From Callorhinus ursinus (Eukaryota > Chordata > Mammalia > Carnivora > Otariidae): DNA of 64,000 nucleotides. Positions 11,958 to 20,765 of this stretch are shown here, one piece after another. The translations under genes and the position numbers were made by a program. The DNA lies in assembly GCF_003265705.1 (NCBI RefSeq), contig NW_020312894.1, positions 1,774,925 through 1,838,924 of the forward strand, read 5' to 3'. Every line of letters begins with the position of its first letter. The stretch's first letter is position 1. The notes under the pieces are model-generated. The model was not told where the DNA came from. It saw nothing but the letters and a program-made list of their open reading frames with translations, and searched no databases.

Positions 11958-12640
11958 AGGCATGCATCTCCGATCTGAGGGATGTCTCCCAGCTTCTCCT
12001 CAATGAATGATGTCTCCCAGCTTCTCTCCCCCTGAGGGATGTCTCACAACTTTTCCTTCCTAAGGGCTGTCTCCCAGCTTCTCCTCCATGAAGGATATCT
12101 CCAGGCTTTTCCTCCCTGAAGGATGTCTCCCAGCTTCTCCCCACTGAAGGATGTCTCCCAGCTTCTCCCCCCACTGAGGGATGTCTCCCAGCTTCTCTTC
12201 CCTGAGGGATGTCTCCTAGCTTCTCCTTCCTGAGGGATGTCTCCCAGCTTCTCCTCCATGAAGGATGTCACCCAACTTCTCCCCTCCGAGGGATGTCTCC
12301 CAGCTTCTCTTTCCTGAGGGTTGTCTCCCAGCTTCTCCTCCATGAAGGATGTCTCCCNNNNNNNNNNCAGCTTCTCCTCCCTGAAGGATGTCTCCCAGCT
12401 TCTCCCCACTGAAGGATGTCTCCCAGCTTCTCTTCCCTGAGGGATGTCTCCTAGCTTCTCCCCCCCGAGGGATGTCTCCCAGCTTCTCCCCCCCGAGGGA
12501 TGTCTCCCAGCTTCTCCTTCCTGAGGGTTATCTCCCAGCTTCTCCTCCATGAAGGATGTCTCCCAGATTCTCCTCCATGAGGGATGTCTCCCAGCTTCTC
12601 CTCCCCAAGGGATGTCACTCAGCTCTCCTCCCTGAAGGAG
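11958..12640. repeat. 28-bp minisatellite with higher-order structure
   Basis: About 23 tandem units, mostly 28 bp, each close to GGATGTCTCCCAGCTTCTCC plus an eight-base variable end (TCCATGAA, TCCCTGAG, CCACTGAA, CCCCCGAG and others). Variant order repeats: the run TCCATGAA, TCCCTGAA, CCACTGAA, TTCCCTGAG, then a CTAG variant occurs near 12081 and again near 12335. This gives a higher-order period of about 254 bp (nine units). A 10-N gap interrupts it. The minus-strand frame of 168 codons across it is only repeat translation. A unit length not divisible by three argues against a protein repeat. Confidence 0.97.
12358..12367. other. Assembly gap (10 N) inside the minisatellite
   Basis: Ten Ns follow GGATGTCTCCC, and the sequence resumes with CAGCTTCTCC. 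The true number of repeat units at this site is unresolved. Removing the Ns leaves the unit within about one base of 28 bp, so the gap could be an unmerged contig overlap or could hide whole units. Confidence 0.95.
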
Positions 12641-12884
12641 TGGTAGGAAGAGCAGAAGCTACTTGGACTACCACAGTCTACATGGGGCTCAGTGAGGAGC
12701 TGGCTCACAGGCTGCCCCAAACCCATTTGGGTGCAGATTTGACCACGTGGCTATGGGAACTCCATGGTGGGGAAGGGAGATTTGGGGCTGGGCTCTGACA
12801 GGTGCCCTGGGGTCCCGGGCCATGCAGGAAATAGCTGAGTGTGTTGACATGCCTGGGACAGGGCAAGGCGGCTCTACGTGCAGA
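12641..12884. other. Spacer between direct and inverted minisatellite arrays
   Basis: About 240 bp of non-repeat sequence separates the two oppositely oriented arrays. No gene signal seen. Confidence 0.7.
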
Positions 12885-13025
12885 GAGGGAGGCTGGGAGA
12901 AGCTGGGAGACATCCCTTGGGGAGGAGAAGCTGGGAGACACTCCTCAAGGAGGAGAAGCTGCAGACACCCCTTGTGAAGGAGGAGCTGGGAGACGCTCCT
13001 CGGGGAGGAGAAGCTGTAGACAGCC
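12885..13025. repeat. Inverted copy of the 28-bp minisatellite
   Basis: About five units read GGGGAGGAGAAGCTGGGAGA followed by CATCCC, CACTCC or similar. This is the reverse complement of the upstream unit. Units at about 12890, 12917, 12945, 12973 and 13000 are more diverged from each other than most upstream units. With the upstream array this forms a large imperfect inverted repeat. Confidence 0.93.
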
Positions 13026-14341
13026 CAGGCTGCAGCCAGTAGAGTTGCAGCCCTATCAGAAGGTGGTCAGATTCAGTGGGAGCCGGAGGGATGCCAGGAC
13101 TGCCCTAGGGTCTGAAAACACAGATGGATCGGATCGCGTGTCACGGCAGCCTCAACCCTCACCTGACACCCCAGCAGGGCAAGGGGCCACCCAGCAGGAG
13201 GCTGAGTCCTCCCCGCCCGGGAGGGTGTGCCCTTCACGCCGTACCCCACTGGACACCTGCACACCAGACACCTGCACACCAGCTGGGAGTGAGGCCTGGC
13301 AGGGATGCGGCGGGGTTGCCCGATGTCCAGGACGGGGCTGTGGTTCGAGCCAGCCGAGTGACTTCATCTTTGCCTTCGCTTTATTACTTATTGCCTTTTA
13401 CTTTATTATTAGTTATCTACCCCCCTGCCAAGCGGACCAAGAGCAGATCCAGAATGGACAAGATCAATAGGACACATTTTCTCTGAAATTCCAAGTTGCA
13501 GTGAGAAATTCTTCAAGCTTGTTCTGCAGAGGGTTAGTCTATTAACATAAAGTCCCTTAATTAGAAGTAAAACAAAGCTTGTGCAGAGGCGGAGGCCCCT
13601 CGGCGTGCTCCCTCCACAGGGCCTGGCCGTGGGTGCCCTTGGGAGTCCAGTCCCAGCGACGGGGAAAGAGGAGACTCCCAGTATACAGAGGGGAGTAGAT
13701 GTTCGGACGTCGGCGCCCAAGTGTGAGCAAGACACAAACAGACAGCTCTGCTATCAGGCGACTAATCATTCCACTAAAAAAGAGGGCACAGAACTCCCAA
13801 CTTAGAGACAACATAATTCCCTGGAATGGGGAAGAGGAAAGGAGGCTTGTAGGAATAAGGAAGCATACTCACCCCCCAAGTGACCCAGTTCCAGAACTAA
13901 AACGTGTTGAGAAAGTCAACAGAAAGAGGATGCACATCAGTGTGGGAACGCCTGAGATCGGGAGGAGGCGTTAGGAAATCGGGAGTAAGAATTGTGGAAG
14001 GCGGGAGGGTGAGCCAGATGGCGTGGGTCCTCAGAGAGCCCGGGAAATGGGGTGAGATTCGTATTCAAAGCTACAACACGAGGAGATCCCCACAAAGTGG
14101 GGAAAGGGACATAGGGACTGAAAATGTTCACACGAAAGCCTCGGTGGGGACACATCTGGTGGTCTGCGGGGGAGGCCGACCCTCGGGGAGGCCGCACCAG
14201 CCCACCGCCCACTTGTCCCCGGAGGGTGGGGTCTGGGGTCATTTATTTTATTGGTGTACTTTCTGATTTTTTGGACGATATGACTGGAGTCCTTATGCTG
14301 TGAAACCTTGTGAATACATAACCAGCCACCAGCACGACATC
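13026..14341. other. Non-genic stretch, unassigned
   Basis: No gene is recognised. The part from about 13480 to 14230 is rich in purines on the plus strand, with isolated CpGs, and could hold an old LTR, but I cannot match it to a family. Overlapping frames of about 100-120 codons on both strands look like chance. Confidence 0.4.
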
Positions 14342-14644
14342 CAGTGGGCCTTGAACGGCCCGCGCAGCTGAAAACCCCGGGTATAACTCTCGACTCCCTG
14401 GAACTTACCCACGGATAGCCCGCTGGTGACCAGACGCCTACGATGACCTAAGCAGGCGATTCACACACATTCCTTTGTGTTCCCTGTATTGTACACTGAA
14501 TTCTTACAATAAAGGGAGCCGAGAAAATGTTATTGAGAAATTTTAAGGCAGGGAAAATGCATTTTCAGTACTGCATTGTATTTATCAGAAAAAACTCGCG
14601 AGCAGGTGGACCTGTGCAGTTCACACCGGTGTTGTTCGTAACTG
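14342..14644. mobile_element. Near-complete short Tigger/pogo-type DNA transposon
   Basis: Both ends are recognisable: CAGTGGGCCTTGAACGGCCC at the left and TGTTGTTCGTAACTG at the right, reverse complements of each other in pattern (cagttgacccttgaacaac). The interior follows the remembered order GTATAACTCTCGACTCCCTG, ACTTACCCACGGATAGCC, GAATTCTTACAATAAAGGGA, GAGAAAATGTTATTGAGAAA and TTTTCAGTACTGCATTGTAT. At about 303 bp it is an internally deleted non-autonomous copy without transposase. Exact subfamily not certain. Confidence 0.75.
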
Positions 14645-15040
14645 GCGTGAAGGTGTGGGGCATGGGGGTGAGCACTGGGTGGAGGGACAGACTGCTGCCC
14701 GGGGCCGAGCTCCCGGAGAAAGAGTGTCTTGTGAGGATGGGCAGGTCTCCCTCTGCGTGGACTCTCAGTTTGGACTGGTGAACCTAATCTGGCCCCACAT
14801 CCCTTCCAGTGTCTCTGCTGGTCTGGGTCTGGGGAAGGGCCTTTCCCTCCTGCAGAGCCCCGAGGCAAGCAGGGCCAGCATTCCTGGGAATGGGGCCGGT
14901 GGCCGACTCCCGTGGGGTTCACTCCCGTTACCCCAGCCGTGCCACTGAACTGCTGCTGTCCGTTCTAGGAAGGGATGCACTTCAGTGTCTAAAAGTATTC
15001 CTCCTTTCGGTTTTCAAATAAAAACTTGGTTTTGCAACAC
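14645..15040. other. GC-rich non-genic stretch
   Basis: No feature recognised. Several overlapping frames of 70-130 codons occur on both strands without domain signatures. Confidence 0.5.
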
Positions 15041-15730
15041 CAGGACTTTTTAAAAAATTTTAATGAATAATTCATTCTTGAATTCAAAATTTCAGGACTT
15101 TCTTAGTGACATATAATGTGTCCCTTTTCTGTTATTTCTTGTAGATGATCCAGTGTCATTGAATTTCACTGTCCCGAGGGAATGTTTCCAGAGACCTGCC
15201 TGGAAATCACATCTCAAGTGAAGTTTTATTATAAACTGCAAACAAAGAAGACAAGCGCCTTTATTATATTAAGAGATCATTTATTCTATACATTTGCAGA
15301 ATACGGGTATCTGTAGAGTCTCAGTTTTATAACCATCTGCAATTTAAATGAGGCTCTTTTTATTGAATCATAACGAGTCATGCCACCATGCACCTCAGCT
15401 GCTGTTTAGAATAAGACAACGCTTTTTTAAAATGAAGTTTCTCCCCTCCCCATCACACAGAATCCTGAGCGTTACCATGTATATTGTAATGTTTCTTACT
15501 TCGAAATGCAAAAAGAGTCTGTTTTTAAAACAGCAAACACCAGCTGAAGGATCGCATGGTTTCACAACCTAATTATAAACACTCAGTGATCTCTGAAGAC
15601 ACAGCAAAGCAAATAAATGCATTTCTTTGGCAGAGGAATGGTGTTTTTATAGTAAAATACTGTGTGCTAGGAAGTAATTAAAGCAAAGCATTCATTCTGA
15701 TCCATCAGGCTAACGTGGACTGAGGCCGCA
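15041..15730. other. AT-rich block, candidate conserved non-coding element
   Basis: A discrete AT-rich block sits in an otherwise GC-rich neighbourhood. It is not recognised as a repeat and lacks poly-A tails or target duplications. It contains homeodomain-type TAATTA/ATTAA words (for example CCTAATTATAAACAC at about 15568 and GTAATTAAAGC near 15676). Complexity is high and it does not look like decayed L1. Function is inference only. It could equally be an unrecognised ancient repeat. Confidence 0.3.
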
Positions 15731-15769
15731 CTCGAAAAACGTATTTCAGTTCTCTGCCTTTTGGAGGGG

Positions 15770-16190
15770 TGAGGATCTAGAGGGAGCAGCCCCGAAGCCG
15801 CTGCGGGGCCCTAGCCTTTCATGGAGCCAGGAGGGGTCCAAGCAAAAGCACGGTCCCCCCGCTCCCGTCAGGCGCAGACCCCGACACGCGCACGGTCCCC
15901 ATCCCGGTGACCAGATCCCCGTCCTGGCTGGTGCAAGGTGGCCGCAGCTTTCTCAGGCCCTCTGAGCCTTGCTCGGTCTCCGTGCATCGGGGTGAGGTGC
16001 CCGAGACGCCGCGTCGCAGAGCCACTCCCCCCTGCCCCAGCTCCGTGGGCTGCGCCAACCCGGGTGCCGCGAGGGGCTGCCGCTGCTTGCCGAACTGCGA
16101 GATAAGCCCCCTCGTGCAGTGGGAACGCGGGGTGGTGCTGGTGTCTGGCTGCAGGGCTCTGGTGGATGCCGGGAAGGGCTTAGCAAACTG
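15770..16190. promoter_or_regulatory. CpG-rich block, weak CpG-island candidate
   Basis: CpG dinucleotides are locally frequent, for example CCCGAAGCCGCTGCGGGGCC, GACCCCGACACGCGCACGG, GAGACGCCGCGTCGCAGAGC and GGGTGCCGCGAGGGGCTGCC. It adjoins the AT-rich block at 15.0-15.7 kb. No TATA box, exon or transcript evidence is visible, so promoter activity is not shown. Confidence 0.35.
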
Positions 16191-18347
16191 GTAACTCGGA
16201 ATTCACCATTGAGCGCCCTGAGGACTCGCCGGGTTTTCTCTCCAGCAGTATCCCACTTGCATCGCTTGTTTGTAAAGACATCCTGGGAACACTGCGCATG
16301 CCTCCTCTGCCGGTGGCTCCTGGTCCAGCTGCCCCCAGGCCCTCTCTCCCCTGAGCCCCGCTGGCCTCTGCAGGAGGTGCCCCCTCTCGGGGCCATCAGG
16401 TTCTGCAGGATCTGATCTCTGGCTCGTAAGACCTGGGCGCATTGACCTCCCTCCGTGCTGGGGGTAAGAGGCACCGTCCGCTCCAGGGCCAGGCCAGGCT
16501 GTGGGCGGTGCCGGGAAGGGCTGACCCCAGCATCTCTGAGTGGCTGGTCCCTTCCTGCTATTCAGGTCTCATCTACAGATCCTCTCCTTAGGAAGCCTAC
16601 CTGCCTGCCCTCACAGCTCCCCTCCGGTGATGACCTTTTCCAATAGCACTTTGACCACCTGAATGGATTTGCTTCCTTGTTCATTGTGTCCATCACCGAA
16701 AGAGAAGTTCTGTGAAGTGGGGATCTGGTCCATCACGATCGCTGAGGTGTGCTGCCCCAGGAGAGCAGCGGAGAGCAGGGCTGTGCGGCTGGAGAGCCTT
16801 CCCCGTGATGCTTCTTAACCATCCTAGCCCACCTCCTGGCGTGGAGGCCCTGAGCCGCATCTCCACTCCCCTGGGACCTGTCCTGCGCCCCCTAATGCAC
16901 TAATCACGCACAGTTAGCGATCATGCTCATGACATGCAACAACATACGGGAGATCATCCTGACAACGGACGCCACGCTGGGCGGGGAGCTCTTCTTCCCT
17001 TGCAGTTTGGGACCACTGAGGCCTTGCTCTGAAGGTGTGCCGCGGTCAGGGCCGGCCTCCCCAATCGGACTCTCTAGAGGCCGGCTCAGAACAGCACACG
17101 TGTCTGCTGGCTGGACCAGGATGCGCTGCTGAGTCTGGCTCGCTTCTCTCTGGTGGGACAGAGATCACCTCCTCGGCAGGGCAGAGAACTCCCCTGCCCA
17201 TTCCAGGAGAAGGGATTGACAGGGCGTCTGGGCAGGCCAGCCGAGGAGTCCCTGCTCAGGGCCAGCTCTGGGTGCTGCCCGGGAGAGGGATGAGTCCTCC
17301 AAGAGCTGGTGACTGGGTGGTGGGAGGCCTCCTTTCCCTGCTCCCCCTGTTCCTGTCCAGGGAATTGGATCCATAGCAGGTGACTGGATGGCAGGAGATT
17401 CAGAGCCTGGGGCTCATGGCCAGGGGAGGGGGGCTGAGAGAGTGCCACAGTGGAGGGTCAGTGTTCCAGTCCTGATGAGTAGACATACGCGCGGACCCCT
17501 GACCCTTTCATCTAACCCACGGCTGGAATGATGTCACCCAAGGAAGGCCCCGTGCATGGCGCGGACACTTGACAGGAGTGTGCAAGTCCACAGGGCGTTG
17601 CCAGGTGTTTCTGCGGGGACAGGAGTGCCTGCCCAGGCTTTGTGGCCGCTCACCCAGGCATCTGGGTTTTGTCTTCTCGCTGACCCTCTGCCCAGTGCCT
17701 CCTACAGCACAGATGGTGGGATGTAGGTGTGGCGAGGGCTGGATGGGGATCTTGGGGCTCAGCTCCTGGGTCTGTGGGTCTGGGCTTGGGTTCATCCGTG
17801 TGTCCTCCCGGAGGGAGTCCTGGATGGTCCGGCAGCCTGCCTTGCCTGCCGCTAGCACGCTAGAGTCCCTGAGTACCTCACCGAGAGGCGTGCCCTTCCA
17901 CAGACCTGCAGAGTGGAATCTTTGTCCGCATCGTGCAGGTGAAAAACCGGGCATCAGGGATGTTAACAGTTTGTGTAAGCCCACACTCAGGATGGGAGCA
18001 GAGCCATCCTCAGAAACCACGCGACCTCTGCTTTTCACACACGTGGCTGGGTCGGGGGCAGGAGGTACCGAGGGATGACTCAGGCATCCAGGTGCCACCT
18101 GCTGTACCCAGACACCTGCAGTGGGTCTCTGTCGCCCTGGGGACAGTGTTTCAGCTGTGGAGTGCTCCAGGACGGGGGACAGCCTGCAGGGACCTGCACC
18201 TTGACTCCACCGTGTGTCATGAGGGCTGTGTCACAGCACGAGGATAGGTCTGTTTTATCTGCACCTTAACACTTTGTTGATGACATCGGAAGATGTTTCA
18301 TGTGGACCAGAGGCCTTTCTCCCTGTTATCAATCAGTGGGTTCATAG
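16191..18347. other. GC-rich non-genic stretch
   Basis: I see no gene or interspersed repeat. The longest frames (17508-18098 minus, 196 codons; 17569-18078 plus, 169 codons) occupy the same DNA on opposite strands, which is typical of stop-poor GC-rich sequence. Confidence 0.5.
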
Positions 18348-18554
18348 TTAAGTTTTATGTTTTTTTTAAAGATTTTATTTATTCATGAGAGACAGAGAAA
18401 GAGAGAGAGAGAGAGAGGCAGAGGGAGAAGCAGGATCCCAAGGAGCAGGGAGCCTGATGCGGGACTCGATCCCAGGACTCTGGGATCATGACCTGAGCTG
18501 AAGGCAGACGCTTAACCATCTGAGCCACCCAGGCGCCCTTAAGTTTTATGTTTT
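18348..18554 (-). mobile_element. Can-SINE (SINEC) with perfect target-site duplication
   Basis: The minus strand carries a carnivore tRNA-Lys SINE: head GGGCGCCTGGGTGGCTCAGA, a GATCCCAGAGTCCTGGGATC-type body, a CT-rich section and an A tail. The body is 18364-18538. The 16-bp duplication TTAAGTTTTATGTTTT flanks it exactly (18348-18363 and 18539-18554), so insertion is fairly recent by carnivore standards. It is non-autonomous and depends on L1. Confidence 0.97.
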
Positions 18555-18599
18555 AAGGGCTTTTTTAAGCTTTTGCAACCCCATTTGAGAGCAAGATAT

Positions 18600-18702
18600 T
18601 AATTCCTTTAGTTTATTAAGTCGTTACAATGACCTTATGAGGAATGCATCATTACCCCATTTTCCAGATGAGGAAGACGGGCCTGAGTAGCCCAGGAAAG
18701 GC
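18600..18702 (-). mobile_element. MIR fragment
   Basis: TACCCCATTTTCCAGATGAG followed by GAAGACGGGCCTGAG, preceded by ACAATGACCTTATGAGGAAT, is the reverse-strand core of MIR. Short and diverged. Confidence 0.7.
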
Positions 18703-18780
18703 CCCTCGTGGCTCAGTGATCCCTGTTGGCTTCTGCTGGTCCCATCCCCAAGCTGCGTGCACGGTTCTCATCCTTCTGTG

Positions 18781-18985
18781 TCAGTGCACATGCATGCACA
18801 CCCACACAGGCACACAATACATGCGTGCACACACACATACATGCACACACATGCACGCACCCACACATGCACACACGTGTGTACTCACATGCACACACGT
18901 GTGCACCCACACGCACACACATGTGCACACACATGCACAGACTCATGCACACATATGCACTCACACACATACGGACACACAGAGC
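18781..18985. repeat. CA-rich microsatellite with ATGCAC interruptions
   Basis: Alternating purine-pyrimidine sequence dominated by CACACA with periodic CATGCAC, CACGTGTGCAC and CACATACA words. Translations in all frames give Thr/His/Cys-rich nonsense. It has Z-DNA potential and is likely length-variable. Confidence 0.95.
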
Positions 18986-20654
18986 AAAGATCTATACATG
19001 GTACTTTCCAGATAAAAGTATGACAGACTTTCTGAGACCATAATTAGAGGCGTCATAGATTGATTATTTACTCTTTTACATGTATGTTAATTTATTGCAT
19101 GAGTCACAATCAAGCTGTTCTGTTATGCTGCTGAACTGATCTGAAATACGGAAGACCCTAAGAACAACAGACACGAGGCCATGTGCAGTGGCGCTGAGTT
19201 CCCCACGACTGGCGTATTTGTAAAATCAGTCTCGGAGGTTTTCTCGTGCAGGTTTTTCTGTTTTTAATGACTGAGTTATGCCACATCTGTGTTCCTCTCT
19301 GTAGCTTACATTCTCACCTAAAAGTCTGTGTGGACACCTGCTCTGTCGGTAGAGCCTCTGGCAGAGCTGATCTCCCCCAGTTCTGGATTGCCTCAGAGGA
19401 GGGACGCGGGCATGGCGTTCCCCCCCACCCGCCCCGGTCCGCGGCCGAAGCAGCCTCCACACACCAGCGCACCCTGGGGCCTGCGCGGGCCTGGGGCGCT
19501 GACGGAGGGCACCGTGTCCCTTGTCGTGTACCCAGCCCATGCTCTGCTGCTGGACGTTTCGGTTGGGCTCTGAGGCCCCACAGTGAGACCCTGGCATACC
19601 GCGCACGTCTTCACACGTGTCTCTGGGGATTCCGTTTGCTAAATGACAAGAGGTGACACTTTTGGGTGTTCGTTTCAAGGTTTCTTAGCATATGGGTAAA
19701 TCGTCCCCTGGAAGGTCGTGTGACTTGATGTTGTTACTGGCTGCATAGAGCTGATGGGGAGCGAGCTCGGACTCCATTTATTATGTATCGTTTGATGGTG
19801 GAGGCTGGTGATTCCCTGCAGAAGGCCCGGCTCATCGGGCCCCCCTCCGTCTGTCAGGGCGAGCCGCTGGGACGTGGAGGGCTGCCGGGCCACCATCGCT
19901 GCCCCAGAACATTGGGAGTGAGGCCCAGGAGCCCGCGCTTCACCCCCCACCCCCCTGAAGGTCCGCCGCTACAGGACCTGTCTGAGCCTTCTATGTGCTA
20001 ACGTCAGCTCTGAAGAGTAACACAGGGCCCCTCCGAACCCACAGTTTGGGGAGATCTCTTCTTGCAGAGCTCGCCCACAGCCCAGGAGCAATGCGGGACC
20101 CTCTGGTCCGGCCATTACCATCCTGGCTCTGGTTAGTCATCACGTGGGTCTCCGTTTGGTACAGTCTTTGAAAGTTCAATGTACCTACTTTGTTTTAAGG
20201 CACAAAACTGCCATTAATGGTCAAAATTTAAGGGTGGGACTTCTCTGAAAGAATGTGGCCTAGTTATTTCTGAGAGTTTTCTGTGGCCTTGTAATAATAC
20301 TTTCTCTCGTTGACTTCGGGAGCCCCTCATCCCATTCAACAGAAATACCATTTATGGACGCTGGTGTCCGGGATCAGGAGGCAGTGGTCGGTACTAGTAA
20401 CTTGCTGGACTGCAAGGTGGGGACACCTGACCCTGGTTATGCCACAAACTAATTATGTGACTCTAGATACTTCCTCACCTTTCTCTGTTCTTTTCCTCAG
20501 TCACAAAATAGGGGCGTTAATCCAGATGCTTCTGGGGTCTCCTGCTTTGAGGGGATCATCAGTGCTGGGAAATGAAGGTCACACATTTTATTCCTCAGTC
20601 CTGCTGGTGGGAGCCTGAAGCAAACCCTGGAGCCTGGGCGTCTCGGGCGCTGAA
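18986..20654. other. Non-genic stretch with a small CpG-rich patch
   Basis: No gene recognised. CpGs cluster at about 19395-19515 (CGCCCCGGTCCGCGGCCGAA and GGCCTGCGCGGGCCTGGGGC), too short for a convincing CpG island. Confidence 0.5.
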
Positions 20655-20765
20655 CGGAGGGGCCGGGGGACAGTGGGGGCCCTGGGGAACAGCACGGGGT
20701 CAGGGGACAGCAGCGTGGGGTCGGGGGGCAGTGGGGGGTCGGGGGGGACAGCATGGGCTGTGGGA
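20655..20765. repeat. G-rich imperfect minisatellite
   Basis: About five units of roughly 18-21 bp begin CAG and end in G runs (CAGTGGGGGCCCTGGGGA, CAGCACGGGGTCAGGGGA, CAGTGGGGGGTCGGGGGG). At least eight runs of three or more G on one strand give G-quadruplex potential. Confidence 0.85.

Noticed and set aside
12044..12550. 168-codon minus-strand frame rich in SWETS and EKLGD-like repeats
   Set aside because: It is a translation of the 28-bp minisatellite, crosses the N gap, and its unit is not a multiple of three.
11958..12640. Regular repeats suggesting a CRISPR array
   Set aside because: Units are contiguous with no unique spacers, and the context is a mammalian genome.
13480..14230. Possible retroviral LTR or internal region
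   Set aside because: Composition is suggestive, but no TG...CA boundaries, primer-binding site, or recognisable protein words were found.
14505..14530. AATAAA polyadenylation word after possible exon-like sequence
   Set aside because: It falls within the Tigger-like transposon consensus and has no associated gene.
18644..19043. Three overlapping Thr/His-rich frames
   Set aside because: CA microsatellite artefact.
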